A stretch of DNA of 64,000 nucleotides from Pseudomaricurvus sp. HS19 (GTDB lineage Bacteria > Pseudomonadota > Gammaproteobacteria > Pseudomonadales > Cellvibrionaceae), in contig NZ_WVVW01000002.1 of NCBI RefSeq assembly GCF_009857815.1, positions 186,001 to 250,000 of the forward strand. The letters are read 5' to 3'. Both the position numbers and the translations under genes were made by a program. The notes under the pieces were generated by a model that saw nothing but the letters and a program-made list of their open reading frames with translations, ran no database searches and was not told where the DNA came from. Positions 43,494 to 52,793 of the stretch are shown here, in pieces (within the stretch, counting starts at the first letter, position 1; each line of letters starts with the position of its first letter).

Positions 43494-44513
43494 ATGTATC
43501 TCTCCTACGTACACAGTTTCCGCGGACTGGCCATTCTCGGCATTGTCGGTGCCCACTGTCTCCGCTCCCTGGACTGGTCGCCTGACCAGTTCACTTTCCG
43601 CCTGTTTGACACCCTCTTTAACCAATCCTCGATCTGGTTTTTCTTCATCGCAGGCCTGCTGTTCCAGCATCTCTCGGGGCGCTTCAAGGTCAGGAGCTTT
43701 TACCGAACCAAGCTGCGCAATGTCATAACGCCCTACCTGATTCTCTCTATCCCGGCGTTGATTGTGGCGCTGTTTATTATTCCGGTGTCGAGCGTCCCGC
43801 CACAGATCTACGACTACTCCATACCTGGCCAGGCACTGCTGTTCCTGATCACCGGCAAACACCTGGCGCCCTTCTGGTTTGTGCCTACCATCACCCTCAT
43901 TTTCCTGCTGGCACCGCTGCTGTTATGGCTCGACAAACGGCCAGCTGCCTATCTGGCACTGCCATTCTTTCTCGCCCTCTCCGCCTGGCTGGGCAGGGGC
44001 GGACTGCAGGGCCTGTTGGGTGAGCCACTGTTCGCCGCCACTCCGTCAAAGGCGCTGTACCTGTTTTCGGTTTACTGGCTGGGCATGTGCGTCAGCCACT
44101 ACCAGGCCGAAGCGATGCAACTGTTCCGTCGCTTTGAGTGGCTGTTCTGGGTACTCTCGCTGCTGTTTATGGCACTGAACATGCGCTTTTTTGACCAGCA
44201 GACCCATTGGTTGTTCTTCTTCAAGCTCGCGGCCATCCCCCTGTTCCTGGTCAACCTGGAACGTTTCGATGCGCAGGTACGGGATACCTTCCGCACGCTG
44301 GGCGACCTGAGCTTTGGTATCTTTTTCATTCACGGTTACCTGCTGGCGGCCATCAAGCTGGTGTTGCCACAACTGGGCTACCCCAGCCTGCTGCCCGGCA
44401 ACCTGCTGGTCTACCTGGCAATGATCGCCTTTATCAGCATCAGCTGTGTATTTCTCCTGCGACTCAGCCAGACGGTATTTGAAACCCGCAGCCGCATGCT
44501 GGTGGGCTGCTGA
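43494..44513 (+). CDS. Acyltransferase-3 family membrane protein
   Basis: 339 residues with about ten hydrophobic helices. The N-terminus MYLSYVHSFRGLAILGIVGAHCLRSL carries the RGLAIL...HC signature (catalytic His) of acyltransferase family 3, and FFFIAGLLFQH follows with the usual arginine-containing loop KVRSFYRTKLRNVITPY. Such proteins O-acetylate or O-succinylate envelope polysaccharides, lipids or antibiotics at the inner membrane. GGATT is a weak ribosome site. No sugar biosynthesis genes are near, so the acceptor is unknown. Confidence 0.85.
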   Translation: MYLSYVHSFRGLAILGIVGAHCLRSLDWSPDQFTFRLFDTLFNQSSIWFFFIAGLLFQHLSGRFKVRSFYRTKLRNVITPYLILSIPALIVALFIIPVSSVPPQIYDYSIPGQALLFLITGKHLAPFWFVPTITLIFLLAPLLLWLDKRPAAYLALPFFLALSAWLGRGGLQGLLGEPLFAATPSKALYLFSVYWLGMCVSHYQAEAMQLFRRFEWLFWVLSLLFMALNMRFFDQQTHWLFFFKLAAIPLFLVNLERFDAQVRDTFRTLGDLSFGIFFIHGYLLAAIKLVLPQLGYPSLLPGNLLVYLAMIAFISISCVFLLRLSQTVFETRSRMLVGC

Positions 44514-44627
44514 CGACACTGGACAGCTGCACACGGTAACGCCATCATGTAGGGCCATTTAACAATAATCAGAGCCAGCACGCGGGCGCCAGCAGCGCCT
44601 GCCGTTGTGTGCCGAGGCCAGCCAGTC

Positions 44628-45407
44628 ATGACCCGTACCGCCCCCGACAATACCCCCCGCAACCCGGACTACGGCTCCGGCATCTACCGCCGCCGCATTC
44701 GCCTGCAAGGTGAAGAGGGACGTGTTGTGGCGGAGCTTGAGGATACCAATCACGGTTTTCGCAGCATTGTCAGCCACGATGGATACCACATAACCTCAAT
44801 TCAGGGAGAAGCCCTGCGCTACCCCATGACCACCTGCCCCGGCGCGCTGCCCCTGCTGCAAGCACTGGTCGGCACAGCCATTGATGCCGATATCAGCAGC
44901 ATCAACCAGAGTACTAACCCCAAATCCCACTGTACCCACCTTTTCGACCTGACCGTCAGTGCCATTCAACACTGCAAGGCCGGCCAGGCCACCCGGGTGA
45001 TCGACATAGTGATTCCCGATGAACAGGACAATCACAACACCGCAGAGATCTTTTACGACGGCCGCCTGGTACTCAGCTGGACCGTTTCCAACTGGGCGCT
45101 GCAGGATAAAGCACTGCAGGGCAAATACCTGGCCAGCGGCTTTGGTAAATGGGCGAATGAAATCTACACCGGCGAGCAGCTGGAAGCGGCTTTCCTGTTG
45201 CAGAAAGGCTATATGGTCAGCTACGGCCGCCGCTTTGATATGAACAAGTTGCAGGGCACCCCGGCCGGAGACTCGGGGAGCATGCTCGGGGCCTGCCACT
45301 CCTATACACCCGGCATTGTGGAGGAGGCTGTGCGCACCGTCGGCAATACCCGGGATTTTACCGACTGTGAAGAGAAGCTGTTGCGCTTTGAGAACCCGTT
45401 GCACTGA
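44628..45407 (+). CDS. DUF2889 domain protein
   Basis: 259 residues from ATG 44628 with GAGG about ten bases before; a GTG at 44607 in frame is possible. The pattern fits DUF2889: YRRRIRLQGEEGRVVAELEDTNHGFRSIVSHDGYHITSIQGEALRYPMTTCPGALPLL, then CTHLFDLTVSAIQ. DUF2889 proteins are soluble and of unknown role, often near acyl-CoA or steroid metabolism genes. The conserved Asp/His (EDxxH, HDG, CTHLFDL) could bind a metal. Apparently a single gene. Confidence 0.8.
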   Translation: MTRTAPDNTPRNPDYGSGIYRRRIRLQGEEGRVVAELEDTNHGFRSIVSHDGYHITSIQGEALRYPMTTCPGALPLLQALVGTAIDADISSINQSTNPKSHCTHLFDLTVSAIQHCKAGQATRVIDIVIPDEQDNHNTAEIFYDGRLVLSWTVSNWALQDKALQGKYLASGFGKWANEIYTGEQLEAAFLLQKGYMVSYGRRFDMNKLQGTPAGDSGSMLGACHSYTPGIVEEAVRTVGNTRDFTDCEEKLLRFENPLH

Positions 45408-45518
45408 GCAATTAGCGACGCCCTGTAAATTCCGTACACCGTGGATGTACGCCGGTGCAGGAATGACAGCCAGCCGGCATGTCTGCTCAGCCGTGCCATC
45501 CCGGCCATAAGAGCGCCC

Positions 45519-45535
45519 TTAAGTTTTTCTTAAGC
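45519..45535 (+). promoter_or_regulatory. PmrA-box-like direct repeat upstream of eptA
   Basis: CTTAAG, five T, CTTAAG: an exact match to the YTTAAG-N5-YTTAAG site of PmrA/BasR response regulators. It lies 50-67 bp before the eptA start, with a possible -10 (CAATAT, 45545-45550). No pmrAB genes are in the window. Confidence 0.75.
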
Positions 45536-45585
45536 CACGACCGCCAATATGCCACCGTCTCAATTCTGATACGGTGGCATTTTCC

Positions 45586-47193
45586 ATGCAGAGCCTGTCC
45601 CAACGGCTGCTGATTTCCTTCAGCGCCATATTCCTGCTGCTTACCGCCAATGTGAGCTTCTTCCGCGAAACCCTGCACGCCTACCCGCCGGGAGACGGCA
45701 ACTGGCTCTTTCTGGCGGCAATCGCTCTCGCGCTGCTGGCGGTCATGGTGTTTGTCATGAGCCTGTTTGCGCTGCTGCTGCCGGTGCGGGTGGTGGCCAC
45801 ACTGTTTGTACTGCTGGCGGCGGTGAGCGGTTATTTTACCGATCAGTTTGGCACCATTATCGATACGGTGATGATCGAAAACACGCTGCAGACCGATCCA
45901 GCGGAGGTGCGTGACCTGCTGAGCGCCGGCTTCCTGATGCGGGTAGCACTGCTGGGTGTTGTCAGCACAGTGCTGATCTGGATGGTGCCCCTGCGTACCA
46001 TGAGCCTGCCCCGTCGCGCTGGCCACCACGGCCTCACCGCGGCCGCATCCCTGGTGGTGCTGGTATTGGTGTTGCTCAGTAATGGCGACCAGTTTGCCGG
46101 CTTCTTCCGTGAGCACAAAGCCCTGCGCACCTACACCAACCCGCTGACCCCCATCTACTCCGGTATCCGCTACGCCAGCCACAATGCCGCTAGCGCCCAG
46201 GCCGGGGTGCTGGCCACCATCGCGCCCGATGCCCGCATCCCGCAGCACGAAGCCGGAGAAGAGGAACACGAAGCACATGAACTGATCATTCTGGTGGTGG
46301 GCGAGACCGCCCGCCGCGATCACTTCTCCCTCAATGGCTACGAACGCAAGACCAATCCCCTGCTGGAGCAGGAAGAGCGTTTGGTGGATTACACCAACAT
46401 CTCCTCCTGCGGCACCTCTACGGCGATCTCCGTGCCCTGTATGTTTGCCCGCGAGGGCCACAACGACTTCTCCCTGGACGACGCCCGTCATGAAGAAAAC
46501 CTGCTGGATATCCTGCAGCGGGTCGGTGTGAGCGTGCTGTGGCGCGACAATAACTCCAGTTCCAAAGGGGTGGCCGATCGTGTGCCCTATGAGGATTTCA
46601 AATCACCGAAGCACAACCCGGTGTGTGATGCAGAGTGCCGCGATGTGGGCATGCTGGCGGGCCTGCAGGAGTACATCGACAAACAGCCCGGCGACATCCT
46701 CATTGTGCTGCACCAGATGGGCAACCACGGTCCCGCCTACTTCAAGCGCTACCCGCCGGAGTTCGAGCATTTTACCCCTGCCTGCAAATCACTGGATCTC
46801 TCTGGCTGCAGCCAGGAGGAGATCGTCAACGCCTACGACAATGCCATTCTTTACACCGACTTCTTCCTGTCACAGGTGATCTCACTGCTGAAAGAGAATA
46901 CCCCCAACTATGCCACCGCCATGCTCTATGTCAGCGACCACGGTGAATCCCTCGGCGAGATGGGTCTCTACCTGCACGGCATGCCCTATATGATGGCCCC
47001 CAAAGAGCAAACCGAAGTGGCCACCATGTTGTGGCTGGGAGAATCGGCGGATATGGATTTGCAACAGGCACTGGCACTCAAGGACAAGAAAAGCTCACAC
47101 GACGCCGTCTTCAACAGCGTGCTGACCGCTTTTGAAGTTGAATCCGAGGTGATCGACAGGAGTAACGTGCTGTTCCAGGCCAGCAACCCTTGA
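45586..47193 (+). CDS. eptA: Phosphoethanolamine--lipid A transferase EptA-like
   Basis: 535 residues from ATG 45586; a GTG at 45574 in frame is possible. Five N-terminal membrane helices (about 1-175) are followed by a periplasmic alkaline-phosphatase-like domain: ILVVGETARRDHFSLNGYERKTNP (zinc Glu), the nucleophile Thr in SSCGTSTAISVPCMF, then LHQMGNHGPAYFKRYP and SDHGESLGEMGLYLHGMPY (zinc Asp/His). Paired cysteines form the usual disulfides. It transfers phosphoethanolamine to lipid A phosphates and lowers polymyxin binding. A PmrA-like box sits upstream, and a PAP2 phosphatase overlaps its stop. Confidence 0.92.
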   Translation: MQSLSQRLLISFSAIFLLLTANVSFFRETLHAYPPGDGNWLFLAAIALALLAVMVFVMSLFALLLPVRVVATLFVLLAAVSGYFTDQFGTIIDTVMIENTLQTDPAEVRDLLSAGFLMRVALLGVVSTVLIWMVPLRTMSLPRRAGHHGLTAAASLVVLVLVLLSNGDQFAGFFREHKALRTYTNPLTPIYSGIRYASHNAASAQAGVLATIAPDARIPQHEAGEEEHEAHELIILVVGETARRDHFSLNGYERKTNPLLEQEERLVDYTNISSCGTSTAISVPCMFAREGHNDFSLDDARHEENLLDILQRVGVSVLWRDNNSSSKGVADRVPYEDFKSPKHNPVCDAECRDVGMLAGLQEYIDKQPGDILIVLHQMGNHGPAYFKRYPPEFEHFTPACKSLDLSGCSQEEIVNAYDNAILYTDFFLSQVISLLKENTPNYATAMLYVSDHGESLGEMGLYLHGMPYMMAPKEQTEVATMLWLGESADMDLQQALALKDKKSSHDAVFNSVLTAFEVESEVIDRSNVLFQASNP

Positions 47194-47948
47194 ACCATCA
47201 ACCCTGCAACTGCCTGCGCCATGCCGGGGCCAGCCTGTTGTTGCTGGCCCTCACGCTGGTGCTGTTTGAATGGCTGCCCCTCGACGTCACCGTACAGCGT
47301 TGGCTGTACAACGACGCTGGCGGACACTGGCTGCTGTCGAAAGATGACGCCCTGTTACAACTGCTGTTTTACAACGGACCCAAGTTCTTGGTACAGATAG
47401 CGGCGGTGGTGATTCTGGTGGCGCTGTTGGCCAACCGCAAATGGCCACGCTTGCGTACCTACCTGCCGGGCCTGCGTATTGTGCTGGCGTCCATGATTCT
47501 GGTGCCGCTCACGGTAGGACTGCTGAAAGCCACTACCAACATGCCATGCCCCAAAAACCTGTCGCTGTTCAATGGCACCCTGCCTCACCTGACACTGCTG
47601 GATCACCTGCTACAGGCTGTACCCTACAGTCACCAACGCTGCTTCCCGGCAGGTCATGCCAGCGGTGCCTTTGCGCTGCTGTCGCTGGTGTTTTTGTTTC
47701 GTTCCCGGCAGGCAAAACGCCGGGCACTGATGGCCACTCTGTCACTGGCGTGGGTGTTAGGTCTTTACAAAATGGCGATTGGCGATCATTTTCTCAGCCA
47801 CACCATCGCCTCCATGCTGTTGGCGTGGATGCTCATCAATCTGGTTGTTTGGGTTGAGTGGCGGGTGGCAAACAGGAAAGTGCGCGCACAGGTTTCTGCA
47901 CACAACACGGTGGCAACGGCAGAATTAGCGGCAGAAGTAACCGGGTAG
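47190..47948 (+). CDS. PAP2-family membrane phosphatase, LpxT/PgpB-like
   Basis: 252 residues. The start is a TTG that overlaps the eptA stop (TTGA), so translation is coupled. About five or six membrane helices. PAP2 motifs: K-x6-xP in KATTNMPCPKNL (the usual Arg is Cys), CFPAGHASGAF in place of PSGH, and LYKMAIGDHFLSHTIAS with the final His. Family members dephosphorylate undecaprenyl or lipid phosphates, and LpxT phosphorylates lipid A. Co-expression with EptA suggests a role in lipid A phosphate or phosphoethanolamine balance. Confidence 0.85.
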   Translation: MNHQPCNCLRHAGASLLLLALTLVLFEWLPLDVTVQRWLYNDAGGHWLLSKDDALLQLLFYNGPKFLVQIAAVVILVALLANRKWPRLRTYLPGLRIVLASMILVPLTVGLLKATTNMPCPKNLSLFNGTLPHLTLLDHLLQAVPYSHQRCFPAGHASGAFALLSLVFLFRSRQAKRRALMATLSLAWVLGLYKMAIGDHFLSHTIASMLLAWMLINLVVWVEWRVANRKVRAQVSAHNTVATAELAAEVTG

Positions 47949-47961
47949 AGGGACAGGGACT

Positions 47962-47994
47962 CCCCGGAGTGCAACCAACGGCTTCACTCCGGGG
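47962..47994. terminator. Hairpin between convergent genes
   Basis: CCCCGGAGTG (47962-47971) pairs perfectly with CACTCCGGGG (47985-47994), between the PAP2 stop (47948) and the end of the small minus-strand gene (48005). It probably serves as a two-way terminator although no T-run follows. Confidence 0.5.
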
Positions 47995-48004
47995 GCGGGG
48001 AAAT

Positions 48005-48193
48005 TTACTTCCACCAGCTCCACTTGCCGTTGCGAATCAGAGCCACGGCTACCGTGGCTACCGCGATACCACCCAGCAACCACATAGCGTGCTGCAGGTC
48101 ATGTGATGCACCGGCACCGCCAGCGTGCCCCTCATGGGCCCACAACAGGGGAGATGCCAGGCTGGCCGCCACCAACAATCCGAATTTTTTCAT
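48005..48193 (-). CDS. Small His-containing membrane protein of the urease locus
   Basis: 62 residues from ATG 48193, with GAGGAAG upstream. A signal peptide (about 1-20, LLWA-HEG) is followed by HEGHAGGAGASHDLQHAMWL, one membrane helix (about 43-55) and a basic tail (NGKWSWWK). The mature N-terminus AHEGH resembles the start of mature HupE/UreJ nickel proteins, but the rest is missing. It is the last gene in the urea/urease direction, 39 bp after ureG. Periplasmic histidines suggest metal binding; nickel is a guess from context. Confidence 0.6.
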   Translation of the reverse strand: MKKFGLLVAASLASPLLWAHEGHAGGAGASHDLQHAMWLLGGIAVATVAVALIRNGKWSWWK

Positions 48194-48232
48194 GACCGTC
48201 TTCCTCATTAATCCGATCGGGTTTCTGAATAA

Positions 48233-48901
48233 TTAAACAACCGCTTTCGCCGGAGGCAGCTCTTTGGCTGGCAGCATACCTTCGCGCACAATGAACTGAA
48301 TAATCTCATCCACGCCCTCTCCCTTTTTCAGGTTGGAGAAGACAAAGGGGCGTTCGCCGCGCATCTTTTTCGCATCCCGATCCATCACTTCCAGAGACGC
48401 GCCTACCAATGGCGCCAGGTCGGTTTTGTTGATGATCAGCAGATCGGATTTGGTAATGCCAGGGCCACCCTTGCGGGGAATCTTGTCACCGGCGGAGACA
48501 TCAATCACATAGATGGTGAGATCGGAAAGTTCCGGACTGAAAGTGGCGCTGAGATTGTCGCCGCCACTCTCCACAAAAATCACGTCCAGCGCACCGTGGC
48601 GACGCTGCAGCTCGTCGATGGCGGCGAGGTTCATGGAGGCGTCTTCGCGAATGGCGGTGTGCGGGCAGCCGCCGGTCTCGACACCGATAATGCGATCTTC
48701 ACTCAGCGCCTCGTGACGGGTGAGAAACTGGGAATCCTCCTGGGTGTAGATGTCGTTGGTGACCACAGCGATGTCGTAGTGGTCGCGCAGCGCCGCACAC
48801 AGGGTGCGCAGCAGCGCGGTTTTACCGGAACCCACCGGGCCACCCACACCGACGCGCAGGGTTTGTTTGGGAGCGGCATTCAGGACTTGTGCGGTTTCCA
48901 T
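48233..48901 (-). CDS. ureG: Urease accessory GTPase UreG
   Basis: 222 residues from ATG 48901. P-loop [11 protein letters not shown] (about 22-32), [15 protein letters not shown], the metal-binding CPH in [35 protein letters not shown], and the guanine motif [10 protein letters not shown]. UreG is the SIMIBI GTPase whose Cys-Pro-His site carries nickel and whose GTP hydrolysis delivers it into the UreABC-UreDF complex. Length and motifs are normal. 76 bp separate it from ureF, so it may keep its own translation start signal. Confidence 0.95.
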   Translation of the reverse strand: METAQVLNAAPKQTLRVGVGGPVGSGKTALLRTLCAALRDHYDIAVVTNDIYTQEDSQFLTRHEALSEDRIIGVETGGCPHTAIREDASMNLAAIDELQRRHGALDVIFVESGGDNLSATFSPELSDLTIYVIDVSAGDKIPRKGGPGITKSDLLIINKTDLAPLVGASLEVMDRDAKKMRGERPFVFSNLKKGEGVDEIIQFIVREGMLPAKELPPAKAVV

Positions 48902-48977
48902 AGTCAAAGACTCTTTTACTGTTACGTTCGAATAATGTTTCTTGAAAATCTTGCTGCGCTCTGCAATTACTCACCCA

Positions 48978-49664
48978 TCAGGAGCGGAACAAGCGGGTGT
49001 ACTGCACCTCGTGCAGGCTGCTGGCAATGGCCAGTGCGGGCAGGCTCGCCCCCAACTCCTCATCCTGCAGCGCCTGCGCCTGTTCTATACAGGTAGGCAC
49101 ATGCTGTTGCAGCGCACTGATCAATTGCTGCGCCTGGGTCTGCCCCAGCGGCACCAGCTTGGTGGCAGCAGCCACCTGGTTCTCCAGCCACGACCAGACA
49201 TAACCAGTCAACGCCGAATCCAGCGGCACCTGCCAATAATGTGCAGTCCAGGCAAACAACACCACAAAACTGATGTCGTTACTGCCCGCGCTCTTCAGCG
49301 CTGGCAGCGGCACACCCACATTGGGCAGCAGCCGTGCCAGCGCTTCGCCCATGGCGGTATCGGTCAGGCGCAGCTCGCGGGTTTCCCGGCAGGCCAGCGC
49401 GGTAGCGTTCCAGTGCTGCAGCATGGATTCATCGCCGGCGTCGCAATCATAGACCCGTGCCAGAACCGGCAGGTCCACCCGCGCCAGCGCGTCGAACATT
49501 TGCAGTTCCAGCCACTCACTGGCGTCGGCAAAATTTTTCACCCAACCTTTTTCCACCGCCATCTCCAACCCCTGGGAAAAGGCGTAACCACCCACCGGCA
49601 GGCTGACACTGGAGAGCTGCAGCAGGCGCAGCAGCTTAGTGGTGGTGATGTCCATGGTGCTCAT
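48978..49664 (-). CDS. ureF: Urease accessory protein UreF
   Basis: 228 residues from ATG 49664, or 225 from 49655. Either start lies inside the 3' end of ureE: the codons that encode the last histidines of UreE read MSTMDITTTK in the UreF frame. All-helical UreF pattern: LLRLLQLSSVSLPVGGYAFSQGLEMAVEKGWV, LACRETRELR, LLPNVGVPLPALK and the C-terminal SLHEVQYTRLFRS. UreF bridges UreD and UreG in nickel delivery. The long upstream extension of the open frame is opposite the His tail and not real. Confidence 0.93.
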   Translation of the reverse strand: MSTMDITTTKLLRLLQLSSVSLPVGGYAFSQGLEMAVEKGWVKNFADASEWLELQMFDALARVDLPVLARVYDCDAGDESMLQHWNATALACRETRELRLTDTAMGEALARLLPNVGVPLPALKSAGSNDISFVVLFAWTAHYWQVPLDSALTGYVWSWLENQVAAATKLVPLGQTQAQQLISALQQHVPTCIEQAQALQDEELGASLPALAIASSLHEVQYTRLFRS

Positions 49665-50175
49665 GATCTTGTGAATGGTCGTGACCGTGTGAATGGCCAT
49701 GCGAGTGACCATGAGAGTGACCATGAGAGTGTCCACCACTGTAAGCGCCGGACTCCGGCACAAACACTGCCACACGGCGCTCGGTGGTCAGGCCCAGCAG
49801 CTGCAGCATCTCTTCCAGCACATGGTCCGGTGTCATCTGCAACCAGCGTTCACCAATCTGCAACTTCACATGACGATTACCCAGGTGATAACAACCGCGG
49901 GTAAAGGTGTACCAGTCATCACAGGTGGCGTAGGTCACTTCTTCTTCCGCGCCTTGTACTTCCACGATTTTGCCACACTGGCTCTGCAACTTTTCACCCA
50001 CCAGCAGTGGTTTGCCCCGCTCCAGAAAAAGGCGTACCTCGGCGCCGTTCAGTGACTGCAACCGCATACGGCCGCGATCGCGCTGTTCGTGAGTAAGCAC
50101 CACCACTTCATCAGCAGTCAGCTGGGGATCAATACCCAGACGCTCGTACACATCCAGGGATACGGTCTGATTCAT
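49636..50175 (-). CDS. ureE: Urease accessory nickel chaperone UreE
   Basis: 179 residues, ATG behind AAGGAT. The N-terminal peptide-binding domain (EVVVLTHEQRDRGRMRLQSLNGAEVRLFLERGKPLLVGEKL) is followed by the metal domain with YHLGNRHVKLQIGERWLQMTPDHVLEEMLQLLG (conserved His of the dimer nickel site). The tail (about 148-179) has GHSHGHSH-type repeats ending GHHHH, some 17 His in 32 residues, as in Klebsiella-type UreE. It passes nickel to UreG. Its 3' end overlaps ureF. A terminator-like hairpin separates it from ureC. Confidence 0.95.
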   Translation of the reverse strand: MNQTVSLDVYERLGIDPQLTADEVVVLTHEQRDRGRMRLQSLNGAEVRLFLERGKPLLVGEKLQSQCGKIVEVQGAEEEVTYATCDDWYTFTRGCYHLGNRHVKLQIGERWLQMTPDHVLEEMLQLLGLTTERRVAVFVPESGAYSGGHSHGHSHGHSHGHSHGHDHSQDHEHHGHHHH

Positions 50176-50202
50176 TCAGAATCCTTACAACGAAAAATAA
50201 AA

Positions 50203-50223
50203 TCTGCGGTGCAACACCGCAGA
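50203..50223 (-). terminator. Rho-independent terminator/attenuator between ureC and ureE
   Basis: TCTGCGGTG and CACCGCAGA form a perfect nine-bp stem with a three-base loop. On the minus strand it is followed by TTTTATTTTT. It lies 32 bp after the ureC stop and 28 bp before the ureE start, so it should lower transcription of ureEFG relative to ureDABC. Confidence 0.75.
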
Positions 50224-50254
50224 CGTATTAAAACAAATTTTTTAACAAACTTTC

Positions 50255-51976
50255 TTAAAACAAAGTGTACAACTGCGCCAGCGGCAGCTCGGTCGCCGGA
50301 TCACAGGTGAGCAACTGACCATCGGCCCGCACTTCATAGGTCTGCGGATCCACATCAATGGTGGGCTGCCAGTTATTAAGCACCATATCGTCCTTGCTGA
50401 TGTTGCGGGTGTTGCCGCAAGCCACCAGCTTGCGACGCAAGCCCAACTGCTGTCCGATACCATTCTCCAGCGCCACCTTCGACACAAAGGTCACCGAGGT
50501 TTCCGCCGGCGCATGGCCCATACCGCCAAACATGGTGCGGTAGTGCACCGGTTGCGGCGTGGGAATGGAGGCGTTGGCATCCCCCATGGGTGCCGCGGCA
50601 ATCATACCGCCCTTCACAATCAGTGCCGGCTTGATACCGAAGAAGGCCGGCTTCCACAGCACCAGGTCCGCCAGCTTGCCCACTTCAACAGAACCCACTT
50701 CGTGGGAGATGCCGTGGGTAATGGCGGGATTGATAGTGTACTTGGCCACGTATCGGCGGGCGCGGAAGTTATCCGCCGGGCCGCGCTCGTCGGTGGTGTC
50801 GGCGTCTTCCGGCAGCGCGCCGCGCTGCACTTTCATCTTGTGTGCCGTCTGCCAGGTACGGGTCACTACCTCCCCCACCCGACCCATGGCCTGGGAGTCG
50901 GAAGAGATCATGCTGAAGGCACCCAGGTCGTGGAAGATATCTTCCGCGGCGATGGTCTCTTTGCGAATGCGAGAGTCGGCAAAGGCCACGTCTTCCGGAA
51001 TGCTGGGATCGAGGTGGTGACACACCATCAGCATATCCAGGTGTTCGTCGATGGTGTTGATGGTGTAGGGCCGTGTCGGATTGGTGGAAGACGGCAGCAC
51101 GTTGGGATAACCACAGGCGCGGATAATATCCGGCGCGTGACCACCACCCGCACCTTCGGTGTGGTAAGTGTGGATGACACGGTTTTTAAAGGCACCAATG
51201 GTGTCGTCCACGAAACCGGATTCGTTGAGGGTGTCGGTGTGAATCGCCACCTGCACGTCGTATTTGTCCGCCACACTCAAACAGCAGTCGATGGCCGCCG
51301 GTGTAGTACCCCAATCCTCGTGCAGCTTCAGACCACAGGCGCCGGCCTCAATCTGCTCTTCCAGTGCCTGTGGCAGGCTGGCGTTACCTTTACCGAGGAA
51401 ACCAAAATTCATGGGCAGGTAATCGGTGGACTGTAACATCTTGCCGATGTACCAGGGGCCGGGGGTACAGGTGGTGGCATTGGTACCTGTGGCGGGGCCG
51501 GTGCCGCCACCGATCATGGTGGTGACGCCGCTCATCAGCGCCTCCTCCACCTGTTGCGGACAGATAAAGTGAATATGTGCATCAATACCGCCGGCAGTAA
51601 GGATCGAACCCTCACCGGCAATCACTTCCGTACCGGGGCCAATCACGATGGTGACACTGTCCTGCACATCCGGGTTGCCGGCCTTGCCGATGGCCACGAT
51701 GCGGCCGTTATTGATACCCACATCCGCCTTGACGATGCCCCAGTGGTCGAGGATCAACGCGTTGGTGATCACCAGGTCAACGGAGTCGCTGCAGGAGACC
51801 TGGCTTTGGCCCATGCCATCGCGAATCACCTTGCCACCGCCGAACTTCACTTCGTCGCCGTAGGTGGTGAAGTCCTTCTCCACCTCGATCCACAATTCGG
51901 TATCGCCCAGGCGCACACGGTCACCCACCGTGGGGCCAAACATGTGGGCGTAGCTGTGTCTGTCCATGCTGGTCAT
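50255..51976 (-). CDS. ureC: Urease alpha subunit
   Basis: 573 residues. It starts at ATG 51976, which overlaps the ureB stop by four bases. Nickel-site motifs: [14 protein letters not shown] (HxH), the carbamylated lysine in [52 protein letters not shown], the flap [22 protein letters not shown], and the aspartate in [17 protein letters not shown]. It ends QLYTLF as urease alpha should. It hydrolyses urea to ammonia and carbamate in the cytoplasm with UreA and UreB. Confidence 0.97.
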   Translation of the reverse strand: MTSMDRHSYAHMFGPTVGDRVRLGDTELWIEVEKDFTTYGDEVKFGGGKVIRDGMGQSQVSCSDSVDLVITNALILDHWGIVKADVGINNGRIVAIGKAGNPDVQDSVTIVIGPGTEVIAGEGSILTAGGIDAHIHFICPQQVEEALMSGVTTMIGGGTGPATGTNATTCTPGPWYIGKMLQSTDYLPMNFGFLGKGNASLPQALEEQIEAGACGLKLHEDWGTTPAAIDCCLSVADKYDVQVAIHTDTLNESGFVDDTIGAFKNRVIHTYHTEGAGGGHAPDIIRACGYPNVLPSSTNPTRPYTINTIDEHLDMLMVCHHLDPSIPEDVAFADSRIRKETIAAEDIFHDLGAFSMISSDSQAMGRVGEVVTRTWQTAHKMKVQRGALPEDADTTDERGPADNFRARRYVAKYTINPAITHGISHEVGSVEVGKLADLVLWKPAFFGIKPALIVKGGMIAAAPMGDANASIPTPQPVHYRTMFGGMGHAPAETSVTFVSKVALENGIGQQLGLRRKLVACGNTRNISKDDMVLNNWQPTIDVDPQTYEVRADGQLLTCDPATELPLAQLYTLF

Positions 51977-52299
51977 GATGCGTCTCCTGTGTTGGCGATG
52001 GGACCCATCACGTCGCCGCGGAAACCGTAAATGGTTTTGCTGCCGGCGTAGGCCACCAGTTCCACCTGCCGGCCCTGGCCCGGCTCAAAGCGCACGGCGG
52101 TGCCTGAAGCAATGTTGAGGCGGAAACCCAGCGCCTGCTGGCGATCAAACTGCAGCGCCGGGTTCACCTCGTAAAAGTGGTAGTGGGAACCCACCTGCAC
52201 CGGGCGGTCGCCGGTGTTCTCTACCCTGAGTGTGCGGGTCTCGCGGCCGACATTGAGTTCAATGTCGCCCTTGGCTGTCTGGATTTCTCCGGGTTTCAT
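51973..52299 (-). CDS. ureB: Urease beta subunit
   Basis: 108 residues, ATG after AAGGAT. The typical start [53 protein letters not shown] includes VGSHYHF, and [30 protein letters not shown] follows. It is separate from UreA, as in most proteobacteria. Its stop overlaps the ureC start (ATGA), and it lies 46 bp after ureA. Confidence 0.97.
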   Translation of the reverse strand: MKPGEIQTAKGDIELNVGRETRTLRVENTGDRPVQVGSHYHFYEVNPALQFDRQQALGFRLNIASGTAVRFEPGQGRQVELVAYAGSKTIYGFRGDVMGPIANTGDAS

Positions 52300-52345
52300 C
52301 GCCGTTATCCTTTTGCATTGCGGGCCTGCTGTTACAGCAGCGCAC

Positions 52346-52648
52346 TCAGTTAATGGGGTCGTGCACCGTCACCAGTTTGGTACCGTCCGGAAAGGTCGCC
52401 TCCACCTGTACTTCGTGAATCATATCCGCCACGCCATCCATCACCTGGTCGGCGCGCAGGATATTCTTGCCGTCGCTCATCAGCTGCGCCACGGTCTTGC
52501 CATCGCGGGCCCCCTCCATGATCTCCATGGTGATCAGGGCAACGGCCTCCGGGTAATTTAATTTCAGGCCGCGGGCCAGGCGTCGCTCCGCCAGCAGCGC
52601 GGCGGTGAATACCAGCAGCTTGTCTTTTTCTCTTGGTAACAGTTCCAT
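52346..52648 (-). CDS. ureA: Urease gamma subunit
   Basis: 100 residues, ATG with GGGGAA upstream. [57 protein letters not shown] and the end [15 protein letters not shown] are the invariant urease gamma pattern. It assembles with UreB and UreC. A 145-bp gap separates it from ureD upstream; no clear hairpin was seen there, so it may hold an internal promoter or simply be spacer. Confidence 0.97.
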   Translation of the reverse strand: MELLPREKDKLLVFTAALLAERRLARGLKLNYPEAVALITMEIMEGARDGKTVAQLMSDGKNILRADQVMDGVADMIHEVQVEATFPDGTKLVTVHDPIN

Positions 52649-52793
52649 GGGATTCCCCGGTCTCTTGTTCTCTGTTGCGAGGTTCTCGGTTGCGAGTGCG
52701 CTTTACGACTTAATTTACTGGGCAACCGCTATTATTTACCTATCCGCCCACCCAGTAACATACGTTATTCATGCACCGGGCGTTATTCATGCA

